Source: Planococcus koreensis
GTDB lineage: Bacteria; Bacillota; Bacilli; Bacillales_A; Planococcaceae
Assembly (NCBI RefSeq): GCF_004761975.1
Contig: NZ_RQII01000010.1
Span: 1 to 37,804 of the forward strand
Direction of reading: 5' to 3'
Length of the DNA: 37,804 nucleotides
Notes under the pieces: model-generated
What the model was told of the DNA's origin: nothing
Seen by the model: only the letters and a program-made list of their open reading frames with translations
Databases searched by the model: none
Shown: positions 7,530 to 14,929 of the stretch, piece by piece
How positions within the stretch are numbered: the stretch's first letter is position 1
Layout: each line of letters opens with the position of its first letter
Position numbers and translations under genes: made by a program

Positions 7530-8147
7530 GTGGCAAAAATATTCATAGTACGTGAAGATTTCGAGTCGGCAGAAGAGTTGAACTTGTTCAGCAACTTTCA
7601 AAATGCTGCTAAATGGTATATCGGGCCAGACGGAGACTCTGACGAAACTCGCAAATTCTTGATTGATTTTATAAGTGCGCAAGATTCATTTCCTGTTTTT
7701 CTTGTAATGGAACCTTTTGGTGATGTTTCATCAGAACTTGTCCGATTGTTTGAAGACAATCGGATTGCCTACACCGTCCGAACGGAGGGCGTGAAAAATA
7801 AAAGCATCCCGGTTTTGGAGATTGTGCTAAAAGATACACATTCATTAAAGATAATAGTAGACCAAACATTTTGGATCGCTAATTCCAATAATTTTTATGC
7901 GCTGTCCTTCTCAGATAATTGCACATATAAATCAGCAACCAGAAAAACTTTATGGGGCCGTAAGAAACCTTATGTGCACCCTTTCTTTGAAATGAAGGAA
8001 GCTTCTACGGTTATTAGCATTTGGTACGATGGGGATGGATTAAATCTTTATACGAATGATCATCGTTATAAAACATTGGAAAGCCTGAAGAGCCATTTGC
8101 CAGAAGGAACATTAGTGGAAGAAGCTGGAAGCCCCTATCCACAATAA
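7530..8147 (+). CDS. Conserved-looking hypothetical protein, immunity-like context
   Basis: 205 aa, soluble, not recognised. It starts at GTG 7530 with AGTGGAGGT about 7 nt upstream. Visible parts are an N-terminal alpha/beta region (KIFIVREDFESAEELNLF), a central LEIVLKDTHSLKIIVDQTFW, a KTLWGRKKPYVHPFFEMKEA segment rich in aromatic and basic residues, and a C-terminal YKTLESLKSHLPEGT. No membrane segment or catalytic motif is seen. Its place behind a barstar gene and two other orphan genes is the main clue to an immunity or toxin-neutralising role; this is inference only. Confidence 0.55.
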   Translation: MAKIFIVREDFESAEELNLFSNFQNAAKWYIGPDGDSDETRKFLIDFISAQDSFPVFLVMEPFGDVSSELVRLFEDNRIAYTVRTEGVKNKSIPVLEIVLKDTHSLKIIVDQTFWIANSNNFYALSFSDNCTYKSATRKTLWGRKKPYVHPFFEMKEASTVISIWYDGDGLNLYTNDHRYKTLESLKSHLPEGTLVEEAGSPYPQ

Positions 8148-8232
8148 AACGATGGTGCTTAAACCGTGACTCCATTGGTTCTTGGCTAGCACAATAAATT
8201 TAATAAACTTTATGAAAAGGAAGTGAGCTATT

Positions 8233-8520
8233 TTGAAAAGAATGTTTTCCGTACTGGGTATCCTCATCCTTTTTTTGGCAGGCTGTGGAACTATCGATGG
8301 AACCGTAAACGAAAAGAAGGAAGCCAGTTTTATCGTGGAGATTTCTTCAAATGGCTCAGAACCGGAAACCGAAGAAGTTTTCTTGATTGATATCACAACA
8401 TTCAGTGGGGCTATAAGTTCTTTTGAAGAATTGGAAGTGGGACATCAAGTTCAAGTAGTTCCCGCAGAACTTTCGGAAGATTTCCCTTATATTCTTGCTT
8501 CTGATGTAATTGTTAAGTAA
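8233..8520 (+). CDS. Small lipoprotein, DUF3221-like
   Basis: 95 aa. The signal peptide MKRMFSVLGILILFLAGCG carries the lipobox LAGC, so the mature protein begins at Cys18 and is membrane-anchored outside the cell. The remaining 77 residues (IDGTVNEKKEASFIVEI...EVFLIDITT...LEVGHQVQVVP...ASDVIVK) have the strand pattern of the small OB-fold-like DUF3221 domain (YobA type). The start is TTG at 8233; AAGGAAGTGAG lies upstream, whereas the ATG at 8242 is too far from it. Function unknown. Confidence 0.7.
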   Translation: MKRMFSVLGILILFLAGCGTIDGTVNEKKEASFIVEISSNGSEPETEEVFLIDITTFSGAISSFEELEVGHQVQVVPAELSEDFPYILASDVIVK

Positions 8521-8586
8521 AGACATAATAAGTGCGGACATAAAAATGCAGTAAAGAAAAATAAACACCTAAGGAGGACTCATCTT

Positions 8587-9204
8587 TTGGACAGCATTAT
8601 TTTTGATTTGGATGGAACGATTTGGGACCCGATCGACACAGTTCTGGGTGCTTGGAACAGCATTTTAACTAGGGAAGAAATGAACGAATTAACGAGGGAA
8701 GAATTAGCGGCCACGATGGGGATGCAGATGGATGAGGTCGGGATGACATTGTTTCCTGCATTAAACAAGGAACGCCGTGAGCAGTTAATCCATGAGTGTT
8801 GGTCATTGGAAACGTCCTTTTTAGCAAAACGCGGTGGAGCACTTTACGAAAATGTAGAAAATGTGCTGGCAGAGCTTTCGCAGAAATACAAACTATACAT
8901 AGTAAGCAATTGCCAAGATGGCTATATTGAAGTGTTCTACGAATATCATAAATTGGAAAAGTATTTCCTGGATTTTGAAAACCCAGGAAGAACATCGCTG
9001 TCAAAAGGTGAAAACATCAATTTGGTCATTGAACGGAATAGCTTGTCCAAACCGGTTTATGTCGGCGATACGGAAGGTGATTTAAAAGCAGCTAAATTTG
9101 CGGGCATTCCCTTTATCTATGCGAAATATGGTTTTGGTTATGCGAGTGAGTACGATGAAGCTGTTGAAAGTTTTGATGAACTTTTAAGAGTTTTTAAAGC
9201 GTAA
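8587..9204 (+). CDS. HAD-superfamily hydrolase (phosphatase-like)
   Basis: 205 aa. Motif I is FDLDGTIWDP (nucleophile Asp at residue 7), motif II is YIVSN, the lysine motif lies near GRTSLSKGEN, and motif IV is VGDTEGDLKAA. Between motifs I and II is the helical cap of subclass IA, as in phosphoglycolate phosphatase and pyrophosphatase PpaX-like enzymes. The substrate cannot be assigned. The start is TTG at 8587 with AAGGAGG 9 nt upstream; no upstream ATG fits. It is a single gene between a lipoprotein and a DinB-family gene. Confidence 0.85.
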   Translation: MDSIIFDLDGTIWDPIDTVLGAWNSILTREEMNELTREELAATMGMQMDEVGMTLFPALNKERREQLIHECWSLETSFLAKRGGALYENVENVLAELSQKYKLYIVSNCQDGYIEVFYEYHKLEKYFLDFENPGRTSLSKGENINLVIERNSLSKPVYVGDTEGDLKAAKFAGIPFIYAKYGFGYASEYDEAVESFDELLRVFKA

Positions 9205-9303
9205 GTAAATGATTTTCACGCAGAGGGGTTTATATTTACCGGAGAAATTAGTGGCCTTATTCAGTTACTAGCAGAAAATTTATTGGAGAAAGGAGTCTTT
9301 ATA

Positions 9304-9801
9304 ATGAAAGGCAAAGATCTGCATAGCTTTTTAAAAAATGAACTTAATAATTATTCGCCGGAGCAGTTAAGGCACATTCAGAAAGATGGCGTTTGGTCGA
9401 TTGGACAGATGTACGACCATATCATTTTAGTTGCGCATGAGTATCTCGATAATATGGAAGCTTGCGCTGCCTTGAATGAGGAACAGCCACTTGGCAAAAC
9501 CAGCTTTGGTGCCCAATTATTTAAAGACGGTGGGTTCCCGCCTGTTAAAATCAGGCTGCCGGATGAAATGAACGCTCCTCCCAACAACTCAGACAGCAAG
9601 GAAAAACTGGTGGTCAGGATGGAAGAGATAATTCAAAGGCTGAGCCAGTGGGAATCGAATGTGGATACAGTCAATCCGAATTATAAAGTGAAGCATGGAG
9701 GCTTCGGCTGGCTGAATGCAAGGGAATGGTACGACTTGGTCGAAATGCATTCCCGCCATCATTTGCGCCAAAAAGAAGAGTTGGAGAGTTATATTTTATA
9801 A
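9304..9801 (+). CDS. DinB-like four-helix protein
   Basis: 165 aa. It has the DinB superfamily pattern: an N-terminal helix, then WSIGQMYDHIILVAHEYL with the first metal-binding His, and near the C-terminus WYDLVEMHSRHHLRQKEEL with the two further His residues. Members bind a divalent metal. Some are thiol-dependent transferases such as BstA/YfiT relatives, but most have no known reaction. The TTG at 9283 is in frame, but AAAGGAG (9289-9295) lies between it and the ATG at 9304, so the ATG is the start. Confidence 0.8.
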   Translation: MKGKDLHSFLKNELNNYSPEQLRHIQKDGVWSIGQMYDHIILVAHEYLDNMEACAALNEEQPLGKTSFGAQLFKDGGFPPVKIRLPDEMNAPPNNSDSKEKLVVRMEEIIQRLSQWESNVDTVNPNYKVKHGGFGWLNAREWYDLVEMHSRHHLRQKEELESYIL

Positions 9802-9960
9802 GGTTTCTTGAAGGAAACAGCAAATAAAGGATTATTTAGGGGATTGAACGAATTTAGTAATGGATAATTATTTTTTATAGAAATTAGTTTTACGGAATGC
9901 ATTTGGTGAATCTTCTAGGATTTGTTTTAGTGAAACTCAAACGGAGGAGGAGGTTTTAAA

Positions 9961-10335
9961 ATGAAATACCAATGCATGGGCTTTTTTAATAAAGAGAAAA
10001 TGGACGCTCTGCCAAAAGAGGAAATCGATGCAATTATGATGGAATGCCAGCCACATCTCGACGAGTTATTTAAAAGTGGCCAGGTACTGATGGATCTCGG
10101 TGTTGCTCAGGAAATGAAAAGCTTGCAGCGGATTGACGGAAAGGTACAGGTTATTTCAAGTCCGATAACTGAGCCCACAAAAGTTTTGGGAAGTGTATTT
10201 GTAATAGAAGCGCAAGACATGGATGAAGCAATCCGCGTGGCTTCTCAACATCCAACGGTGCAAGTCAGCAGCGGAGAACAACTTGGCTGGGAACTGGAAA
10301 TCCGCCCTGTCCACACGTTTGAGATGAAATCGTAG
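9961..10335 (+). CDS. YCII-related (YciI-like) protein
   Basis: 124 aa. The ferredoxin-like YCII domain is visible: MKYQCMGFFN as the first strand, a His in CQPHLDELFKSGQVLMD, LGSVFVIEAQDMDEAIRVASQHP as the characteristic helix, and a final strand WELEIRPVHTFEM. YCII proteins are small cytoplasmic proteins, some dehydrochlorinase-like, most without known role; similar ones sit beside sigma factors, but none is present here. GGAGGAGG lies 8 nt upstream. The gene ends in an excellent bidirectional terminator. Confidence 0.8.
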   Translation: MKYQCMGFFNKEKMDALPKEEIDAIMMECQPHLDELFKSGQVLMDLGVAQEMKSLQRIDGKVQVISSPITEPTKVLGSVFVIEAQDMDEAIRVASQHPTVQVSSGEQLGWELEIRPVHTFEMKS

Positions 10336-10336
10336 A

Positions 10337-10370
10337 GGAAAGAGAACTAGTTTTGTTCTCTTTCCTTTAC
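10337..10370. terminator. Bidirectional terminator, YCII and DUF3784 genes
   Basis: Perfect 11-bp stem GGAAAGAGAAC (10337-10347) / GTTCTCTTTCC (10355-10365), loop 7 nt, followed by a T-rich tail. It lies between two convergent genes. Confidence 0.85.
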
Positions 10371-10696
10371 TTTTGATTTTTCTTGTAGCGATTCCCCGTG
10401 TTCATGTAAATCAATCCAATAACAATGTTCGCAATCATCAAAACGGTGCCGACAATAAATAACCAGTTCTGCTGAAACAAATCTCCTGCAAAGATTAATG
10501 AGATTGAAACGGTCACACCCAGCATCAGTTTTCCAGTGGCTTTGCACAGCGCCATAGTGTCGTATTGCGCTTTATCTTCTTTCGACATCGTATTATAGCC
10601 TGATATCAGCATCGCGCCTTTTCCTTGAAGCAAGTAAATACTCAAAATAAGAAATAGAATTATTACTCCTAATGGAACGATCATTTCCATCGACAT
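10367..10696 (-). CDS. DUF3784 membrane protein
   Basis: 109 aa, about three membrane segments (IVPLGVIILFLILSIYLL, LMLGVTVSISLIFAGDLF, WLFIVGTVLMIANIVIGLIYM). The loop GKGAMLISGYNTMSKEDKAQYD is the hallmark of DUF3784, a family of small Firmicute membrane proteins with no known function. An in-frame ATG at 10711 exists, but the sequence just after it contains the ribosome site (GAGGTG), which serves the ATG at 10696. Confidence 0.8.
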   Translation of the reverse strand: MSMEMIVPLGVIILFLILSIYLLQGKGAMLISGYNTMSKEDKAQYDTMALCKATGKLMLGVTVSISLIFAGDLFQQNWLFIVGTVLMIANIVIGLIYMNTGNRYKKNQK

Positions 10697-10835
10697 GGCA
10701 AAGCACCTCATTTCAATCGGTATCGGCTTTATTTGATGCTGTGTTGCCTCTAATAAGTATACTCATTTGGTTTGGAAAAGTTTCACTCACATTTAAATGA
10801 TTTGAACGGCTGAGCAGGAAGCGGAGGGATTAAGC

Positions 10836-11381
10836 ATGGCGAGAGTCTGTGTGGGAATGGTTGTTTCGCTGGATGGTTTTATCAGCGACCGCAATGGAGA
10901 ATTGGGCAAACTTTATGCAAGTTTTAAACCGAACGCTAAAATCAAAGAAATGATGGAGCAAACGGGAGCAGTTGTTATGGGCAGCAATACCTTTGCGATG
11001 AGCAAGAATCCAGATGCTTACGCAGACAATTACGAATTTCAAGTTCCATTGTTTGTGCTGACGCATCACCCTCCGGCCAAACATCCGAAGGAAAATGACA
11101 ACTTAACGGTCACATTCGTTACCGAGGGCATTGAAAGTGCTGTTCAGCAAGCAAAAGCCGCTGCGAAGGACAAGAATGTCGTGGTGCTTGGAGCAAACGT
11201 AAGCCAGCAGCTGTTGAAAGCGGGCATGGTGGATGAATTGCAGATTGCGATTGCGCCACTATTGCTTGGTTCGGGAATTCGCTTGTTCGCGCATTTGGAA
11301 GACCTTGAAGTTCAATTGGAAAAACTGCGCGTCATCGAGACCGCTGAGCAGGTAGAGGTTTGGTATAAAGTTTTGAAATAG
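10836..11381 (+). CDS. Dihydrofolate reductase family protein (RibD C-terminal domain type)
   Basis: 181 aa. The fold of the RibD-C/YwjB-type reductases is visible: VCVGMVVSLDGFISDRNGE (substrate and cofactor loop), AVVMGSNTFAM, VPLFVLTHHPP, NVVVLGANVSQQLLKAGMVDELQIAIAPLLLGSG, and a final LRVIETAEQVEVWYKV. These proteins resemble DHFR structurally but lack its folate-specific residues; the substrate is unknown, presumably with NADPH. GGAGGGA lies 7 nt upstream of the ATG. Single-gene unit. Confidence 0.85.
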   Translation: MARVCVGMVVSLDGFISDRNGELGKLYASFKPNAKIKEMMEQTGAVVMGSNTFAMSKNPDAYADNYEFQVPLFVLTHHPPAKHPKENDNLTVTFVTEGIESAVQQAKAAAKDKNVVVLGANVSQQLLKAGMVDELQIAIAPLLLGSGIRLFAHLEDLEVQLEKLRVIETAEQVEVWYKVLK

Positions 11382-11434
11382 GAGCCGATTAGCAAAAGAA
11401 ATGAATAAAGTTTAAGAGGCAGGAGAAGTTTTTT

Positions 11435-11788
11435 ATGTTTGCAACAATCGAGTGGCGCTGTTTTATCGATACTGTTTCGAAAGAAAAGGCACAAAAAATT
11501 ATAGACGATTTATCAAATAAAATAGGCGCAATAACCATCATATCCTTAGAGCATTATTGGCAGGACAAATCGAAATATGACCTCACTTGCTCAACTCCGT
11601 TACAAATCGAGCAGCCAGAAGACGCGGTGTTTCAAGTACTTTTGCTTGCAGGTCAATTGGGCAATGAAATCACAGTGATGGGTCCGAGGATAGTTGAAGC
11701 TAAGCAAGTGGAATTTGAAGGGATCTGTTCAACGCCGAAGATGAGGGGAATTTATTGGTTTCGTTTTGAAATCAATAATTTCAGTTAA
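11435..11788 (+). CDS. Hypothetical protein, small and soluble
   Basis: 117 aa, not recognised. It has no signal or membrane segment and looks alpha/beta (ATIEWRCFIDT, KAQKIIDDLSNKIGAITIISLEHYW, ITVMGPRIVEAKQVEFEGICS, GIYWFRFEI). Two Cys (in TCS and ICS) and several Trp are spread along it. GGCAGGAG is about 9 nt upstream of the ATG. Size and composition would suit an immunity-type protein, but nothing specific supports this. Confidence 0.55.
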   Translation: MFATIEWRCFIDTVSKEKAQKIIDDLSNKIGAITIISLEHYWQDKSKYDLTCSTPLQIEQPEDAVFQVLLLAGQLGNEITVMGPRIVEAKQVEFEGICSTPKMRGIYWFRFEINNFS

Positions 11789-11844
11789 TATGTCTTGAAT
11801 TATTCAATAATGTGCACCAAGCCCGATCAAGGGAGGATTATTTT

Positions 11845-12639
11845 ATGGCGGAATCTGAAAAAGAAATAAAACTCGAGGGCGGCAATGTGTCCGGCGTTTA
11901 TCGTTTGGGCAATACGGTGCGGCGGAAATTAAAACCTGAAAGCGTGAAAATCCACAAATTACTGAAGCATTTGAAACACAGGAATTTCAGCTATTCACCT
12001 CAGTTTTTGGGAATTGATGAAAAAGACCGAGAGATTCTGTCGTTTATCGAAGGAGAAGTCGGCAATTATCCGGTGCAACCGTATATGTGGTCGGATAACT
12101 CTTTAAAGGAAATTGCGCAGATGCTGCGTCACTATCATGATGCTGTGAGTGATTTTCCTCTTGATGACAGCTGGCAGCCGTTGGATCTTACACCACCCAT
12201 TTATGAGGTGCTCTGCCACAATGATTTTGCGATTTATAATCTTGTTTTTAAGGATGAAAAACCAGTGGGCATAATCGATTTTGATGTTGCTGGGCCGGGG
12301 CCAAGACTTTGGGATATCGCTTATGCGCTGTACACATGCGTCCCATTAAGCAGGTATAATCTTTCTCAGAGAGATGGGACGCATGAATATTACAAGGCAG
12401 CCCAAGATGCAGACCGGATAAAACGAAGAGTGAATCTGTTTCTTGCGGCATACGGCCAGGAATTTAATGGAGATTACTTAGCAATGGTGTTGCTGCGGCT
12501 GGAAGGATTGTGCATGACAATCAAGCGAAGAGCCGATGAAGGTGACGCTGCTTTTCAAAAGATGATAGCTGATGGACATGTTGAACATTATGAAAAAGAG
12601 ATTGAATTTATTCGTTTGCATGGCGAGGATTGGAAGTAG
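11845..12639 (+). CDS. Aminoglycoside phosphotransferase (APH)-fold kinase
   Basis: 264 aa. The catalytic loop LCHNDFAIYNLVF (HxDxxxxN, with Asp as base and Asn for metal) and the DFD-type motif GIIDFDVAGPGPRLWDIAY are intact. The N-terminal lobe GGNVSGVYRLGNTVRRKL carries the nucleotide loop and a Lys/Arg pair. The phosphotransferase superfamily includes resistance enzymes but also choline, homoserine and sugar kinases. In this chromosomal setting, with no mobile element, a metabolic kinase is as likely as resistance. The ATG at 11812 is in frame, but AAGGGAGG (11829-11836) points to the ATG at 11845. Confidence 0.8.
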   Translation: MAESEKEIKLEGGNVSGVYRLGNTVRRKLKPESVKIHKLLKHLKHRNFSYSPQFLGIDEKDREILSFIEGEVGNYPVQPYMWSDNSLKEIAQMLRHYHDAVSDFPLDDSWQPLDLTPPIYEVLCHNDFAIYNLVFKDEKPVGIIDFDVAGPGPRLWDIAYALYTCVPLSRYNLSQRDGTHEYYKAAQDADRIKRRVNLFLAAYGQEFNGDYLAMVLLRLEGLCMTIKRRADEGDAAFQKMIADGHVEHYEKEIEFIRLHGEDWK

Positions 12640-12717
12640 GGACCATCAATCAGCTTTGGGGCTTCAGGGGTGTTTTCGACGAAATGAGCTATTGCTGTTA
12701 TATAAGCCAACTCGATA

Positions 12718-12759
12718 ATAAAACGAGCATCTCCTTTGGAGCCGCTCGTTTTATTTTTG
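12718..12759 (+). terminator. Terminator of the APH-fold kinase unit
   Basis: Perfect arms ATAAAACGAGC (12718-12728) and GCTCGTTTTAT (12744-12754), followed by TTTTT. Confidence 0.8.
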
Positions 12760-12844
12760 TAGCAATAACTTTCTTCTCAAAAGTCCAGCTGTTCTTTTGT
12801 TCGACTCCTTCAGCAATGACATTCCACTCTAAATCATCTTAATC

Positions 12845-12970
12845 AAGAGAAAAAGGGGAGGACTCGAAGAGAAAAAGGTGAAATTCAAGAGGCGTATGTG
12901 GGATTTCGCGCTCCACAAGTGGAAACTCAGAAGTAAAAAGGTGAAACTCCTCAACAGAAGTATAATAATC
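12845..12970. repeat. Degenerate tandem array, six units of 21 bp (array 1)
   Basis: Six 21-bp units ending at 12865, 12886, 12907, 12928, 12949 and 12970. The clearest ones share the form AGAAGTAAAAAGGTGAAACTC, with GTGxAAxCTC most conserved. The period is exact with no slippage although single units differ at many positions. The array fills the space between the terminators of two convergent transcription units (12718-12759 and 12975-13004). Read on the minus strand it would encode heptads like VEEFHLF/TSEFPLV/PLEFHLF, but no ribosome site makes translation likely. It resembles the array at 30192-30295. Confidence 0.75.
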
Positions 12971-12974
12971 CAGC

Positions 12975-13004
12975 AAAAAGCAGCTTGCGAAGTAGACAAG
13001 CTGC
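12975..13004 (-). terminator. Terminator of the 14736-13048 minus-strand operon
   Basis: Perfect 8-bp arms GCAGCTTG (12980-12987) and CAAGCTGC (12997-13004). On the minus strand it is followed by TTTTT. Confidence 0.75.
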
Positions 13005-13047
13005 AAGAATTCATTGGAGTGGATAAACAATTGCAGCAAGTCTTTGG

Positions 13048-14139
13048 TCATTCATAAAGATCCTTAAACTGCTTCATGAACTTGCGGTCGATGCGCTGCT
13101 TGATTTTCCAGGGAATCTTGCCATGGATAGAGCGCTTTCCGTAAGTCAGGAAAGCTTCGCCATCGCCAGTCGAGAGAATGGACATAAAATGTTTCTGGGG
13201 TTTGAACGGTATCAGTTTATCTGCGGATAAGCTGCTTTTTAGATTTTTCCAAAGGATGGGGCCCTGCCGCACCGCGTAGACGCCGTTTTTCTCAAGCTTC
13301 GGATAGCGGTCAATCGAGATGCAATCCCCGGCACCGAAAATAGTGGGGTGCCCGACACTTTGCAACGCTCGGTTGACGAGAAGATATCCATCGGCATCTG
13401 TCGGCAAGGCGGAATTCCTGAACATATCATCGCTTTTTGGCCCCGTCAGCCATAACACATCCGTTTGCGGATACGAATCCCCGTTAGTGGCTATAACTTG
13501 TTGTTCTTTAACGGCTTCAACCGACGCGTCTGTGAAAAAAGGCAGCTTTTTTTGCAGGGCAATCGCTTCGATTTTCTTTGACGATGCGGCGCCTTCGTTA
13601 GCAAGCAGGGAAGTTGAGCTTAACAGAATTGTGTTGGCCCGCAAGGCATGTTGCTTTCTCCAGGCTTGGATGGAAAAGGCCAGCTCCACTCCTGCTGCGC
13701 CGCCGCCGACAATGACCGGATGGGAGGAATTCCGCAGCCGCAGCAATTGTTCCGGAAACCGGTAATTGGGTTTGATCGATGAGACATGTTCTTTCACCGC
13801 ATCAGGAATAGCGGTGCGCGTACCGATATCAAACGATGCAAGATCATAGCGATAAACGGCTCCACCTTCACCCTTTAATGTTTTCGCCTGTGCGTCGACA
13901 GCGACAATGGTATCTTTGATGAATGTGCAACCAATTTTTTCGCAAAGCTTTGCGAGGTCGATTCGGATATCGTCTAAATTGTATACGCCTTCCGTGTATC
14001 CGGAAAACATGCCCGAATAGTATTGGTGGCGCGAAGGGGAAATCAGCACAACACGCAAATTCTTTAGTGCTTCGCTTTTCACTTGCTCCAGGCAATGGAG
14101 GTGAGCATGTCCGCCTCCCACAAAAACTAAGGTTTTCAT
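13048..14139 (-). CDS. FAD-dependent oxidoreductase, NDH-2-like, SelD N-terminus-like family
   Basis: 363 aa. The N-terminal LVFVGGGHAHLHCLEQV is the FAD-binding Rossmann motif in the variant (GGGHAH) typical of the family also found fused to SelD (TIGR03169 type). PVIVGGGAAGVELAFSIQ (about residue 143) is the NAD(P) motif and TIFGAGDC (about 290) the second FAD contact. No CxxC redox pair is present, so disulfide chemistry is unlikely; electron transfer to a quinone, as in NDH-2, is the family analogy. GGGAG is 8 nt from the ATG. It lies 15 nt after the phosphatidyltransferase gene in the same operon. No SelD domain is attached. Confidence 0.8.
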   Translation of the reverse strand: MKTLVFVGGGHAHLHCLEQVKSEALKNLRVVLISPSRHQYYSGMFSGYTEGVYNLDDIRIDLAKLCEKIGCTFIKDTIVAVDAQAKTLKGEGGAVYRYDLASFDIGTRTAIPDAVKEHVSSIKPNYRFPEQLLRLRNSSHPVIVGGGAAGVELAFSIQAWRKQHALRANTILLSSTSLLANEGAASSKKIEAIALQKKLPFFTDASVEAVKEQQVIATNGDSYPQTDVLWLTGPKSDDMFRNSALPTDADGYLLVNRALQSVGHPTIFGAGDCISIDRYPKLEKNGVYAVRQGPILWKNLKSSLSADKLIPFKPQKHFMSILSTGDGEAFLTYGKRSIHGKIPWKIKQRIDRKFMKQFKDLYE

Positions 14140-14154
14140 TCATTTTGCTCCCGT

Positions 14155-14736
14155 CTATTTCAAAATCCGCTTTGCTTCAGCCATGCGCTGGGCAATAGTG
14201 ATCAATTGCACGGCTACAAATATTAACGTGATGGCTGTTAAATACGTTGAAAATACAATCATCAGGGTAAAGAGTATAAAGCCTTCTGTCCGTTCAGCCA
14301 AGCCTGCCTGGTAATAGAACGATTTCGTCCCTTGTTTTTCGGATAAGGCGCCGACAGTCAAGAATACCGTCATGCCGATAATAATGGAAACGCTGAGCAG
14401 CAATAATGCCCACATCGAGTCGGGGAAACGGAATGCCAGCCCCAGAATGACGCTGATCTCGACGACACGGTCAAAGCTGATATCGAGCAGCGTGCCCCAA
14501 GAAGAAGGCTTGGTTTTTCGCGCCATGGTGCCGTCGACGACGTCCAAATAGCCGGAGAGCCAAAGAACCAGAATGGCAATCAGCGGTTGATCCAAATAGA
14601 TGAAGAGGCCGGACGATACGCCAATGGCAAAGGCGGTCTTGGTGACCCCATCGGCAGAGAACCCCATTTTCAGCAGAAAGTCAGCTGTTTTTTCCACAGT
14701 AGGTTGAACATGTTTTCGTGCATGTGTGTCGAGCAT
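14155..14736 (-). CDS. CDP-alcohol phosphatidyltransferase family protein (YnjF-like)
   Basis: 193 aa integral membrane enzyme. The catalytic signature D-x2-DG-x2-AR-x7-G-x3-D-x3-D is complete (Asp65, Asp68, Gly69, Ala72, Arg73, Gly81, Asp85, Asp89). It would transfer a phosphatidyl or related group from a CDP-alcohol onto an unknown alcohol. About five or six hydrophobic helices follow the usual pattern. The GTG at 14745 is in frame, but AAAGG is spaced for the ATG at 14736. A YnjF-type enzyme accompanies the E. coli ynjBCD transporter genes, and the transporter here is of that type and divergently encoded. It is unlikely to be the housekeeping PgsA. Confidence 0.8.
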   Translation of the reverse strand: MLDTHARKHVQPTVEKTADFLLKMGFSADGVTKTAFAIGVSSGLFIYLDQPLIAILVLWLSGYLDVVDGTMARKTKPSSWGTLLDISFDRVVEISVILGLAFRFPDSMWALLLLSVSIIIGMTVFLTVGALSEKQGTKSFYYQAGLAERTEGFILFTLMIVFSTYLTAITLIFVAVQLITIAQRMAEAKRILK

Positions 14737-14929
14737 GGAAATCACCTTTTCGTTATCAAGATAATTTCAGTATATAATATGTTTCCATTCTAAACCCGTA
14801 ATCCCCCTCTGTATAAGGAACTAGGGCTTAGAGCCGATTTTCTCTTGAGTCCAATGGCTTAGAGGCGCAAGTAATTTCGATTTTTTGTTAAGATGAACAT
14901 AATTCGAAGAATAGAAAGGAATGGTCGAG

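Noticed and set aside
10836..11381. Folate-pathway dihydrofolate reductase (folA)
   Set aside because: Sequence follows the RibD-C/YwjB-type branch; no thyA neighbour.
11845..12639. APH-fold gene as an acquired aminoglycoside resistance gene
   Set aside because: No mobile context, composition like its neighbours, and the superfamily includes many metabolic kinases.
12845..12970. Tandem array as a CRISPR
   Set aside because: The units are 21 bp and degenerate, with no distinct repeat/spacer pattern and no cas genes.
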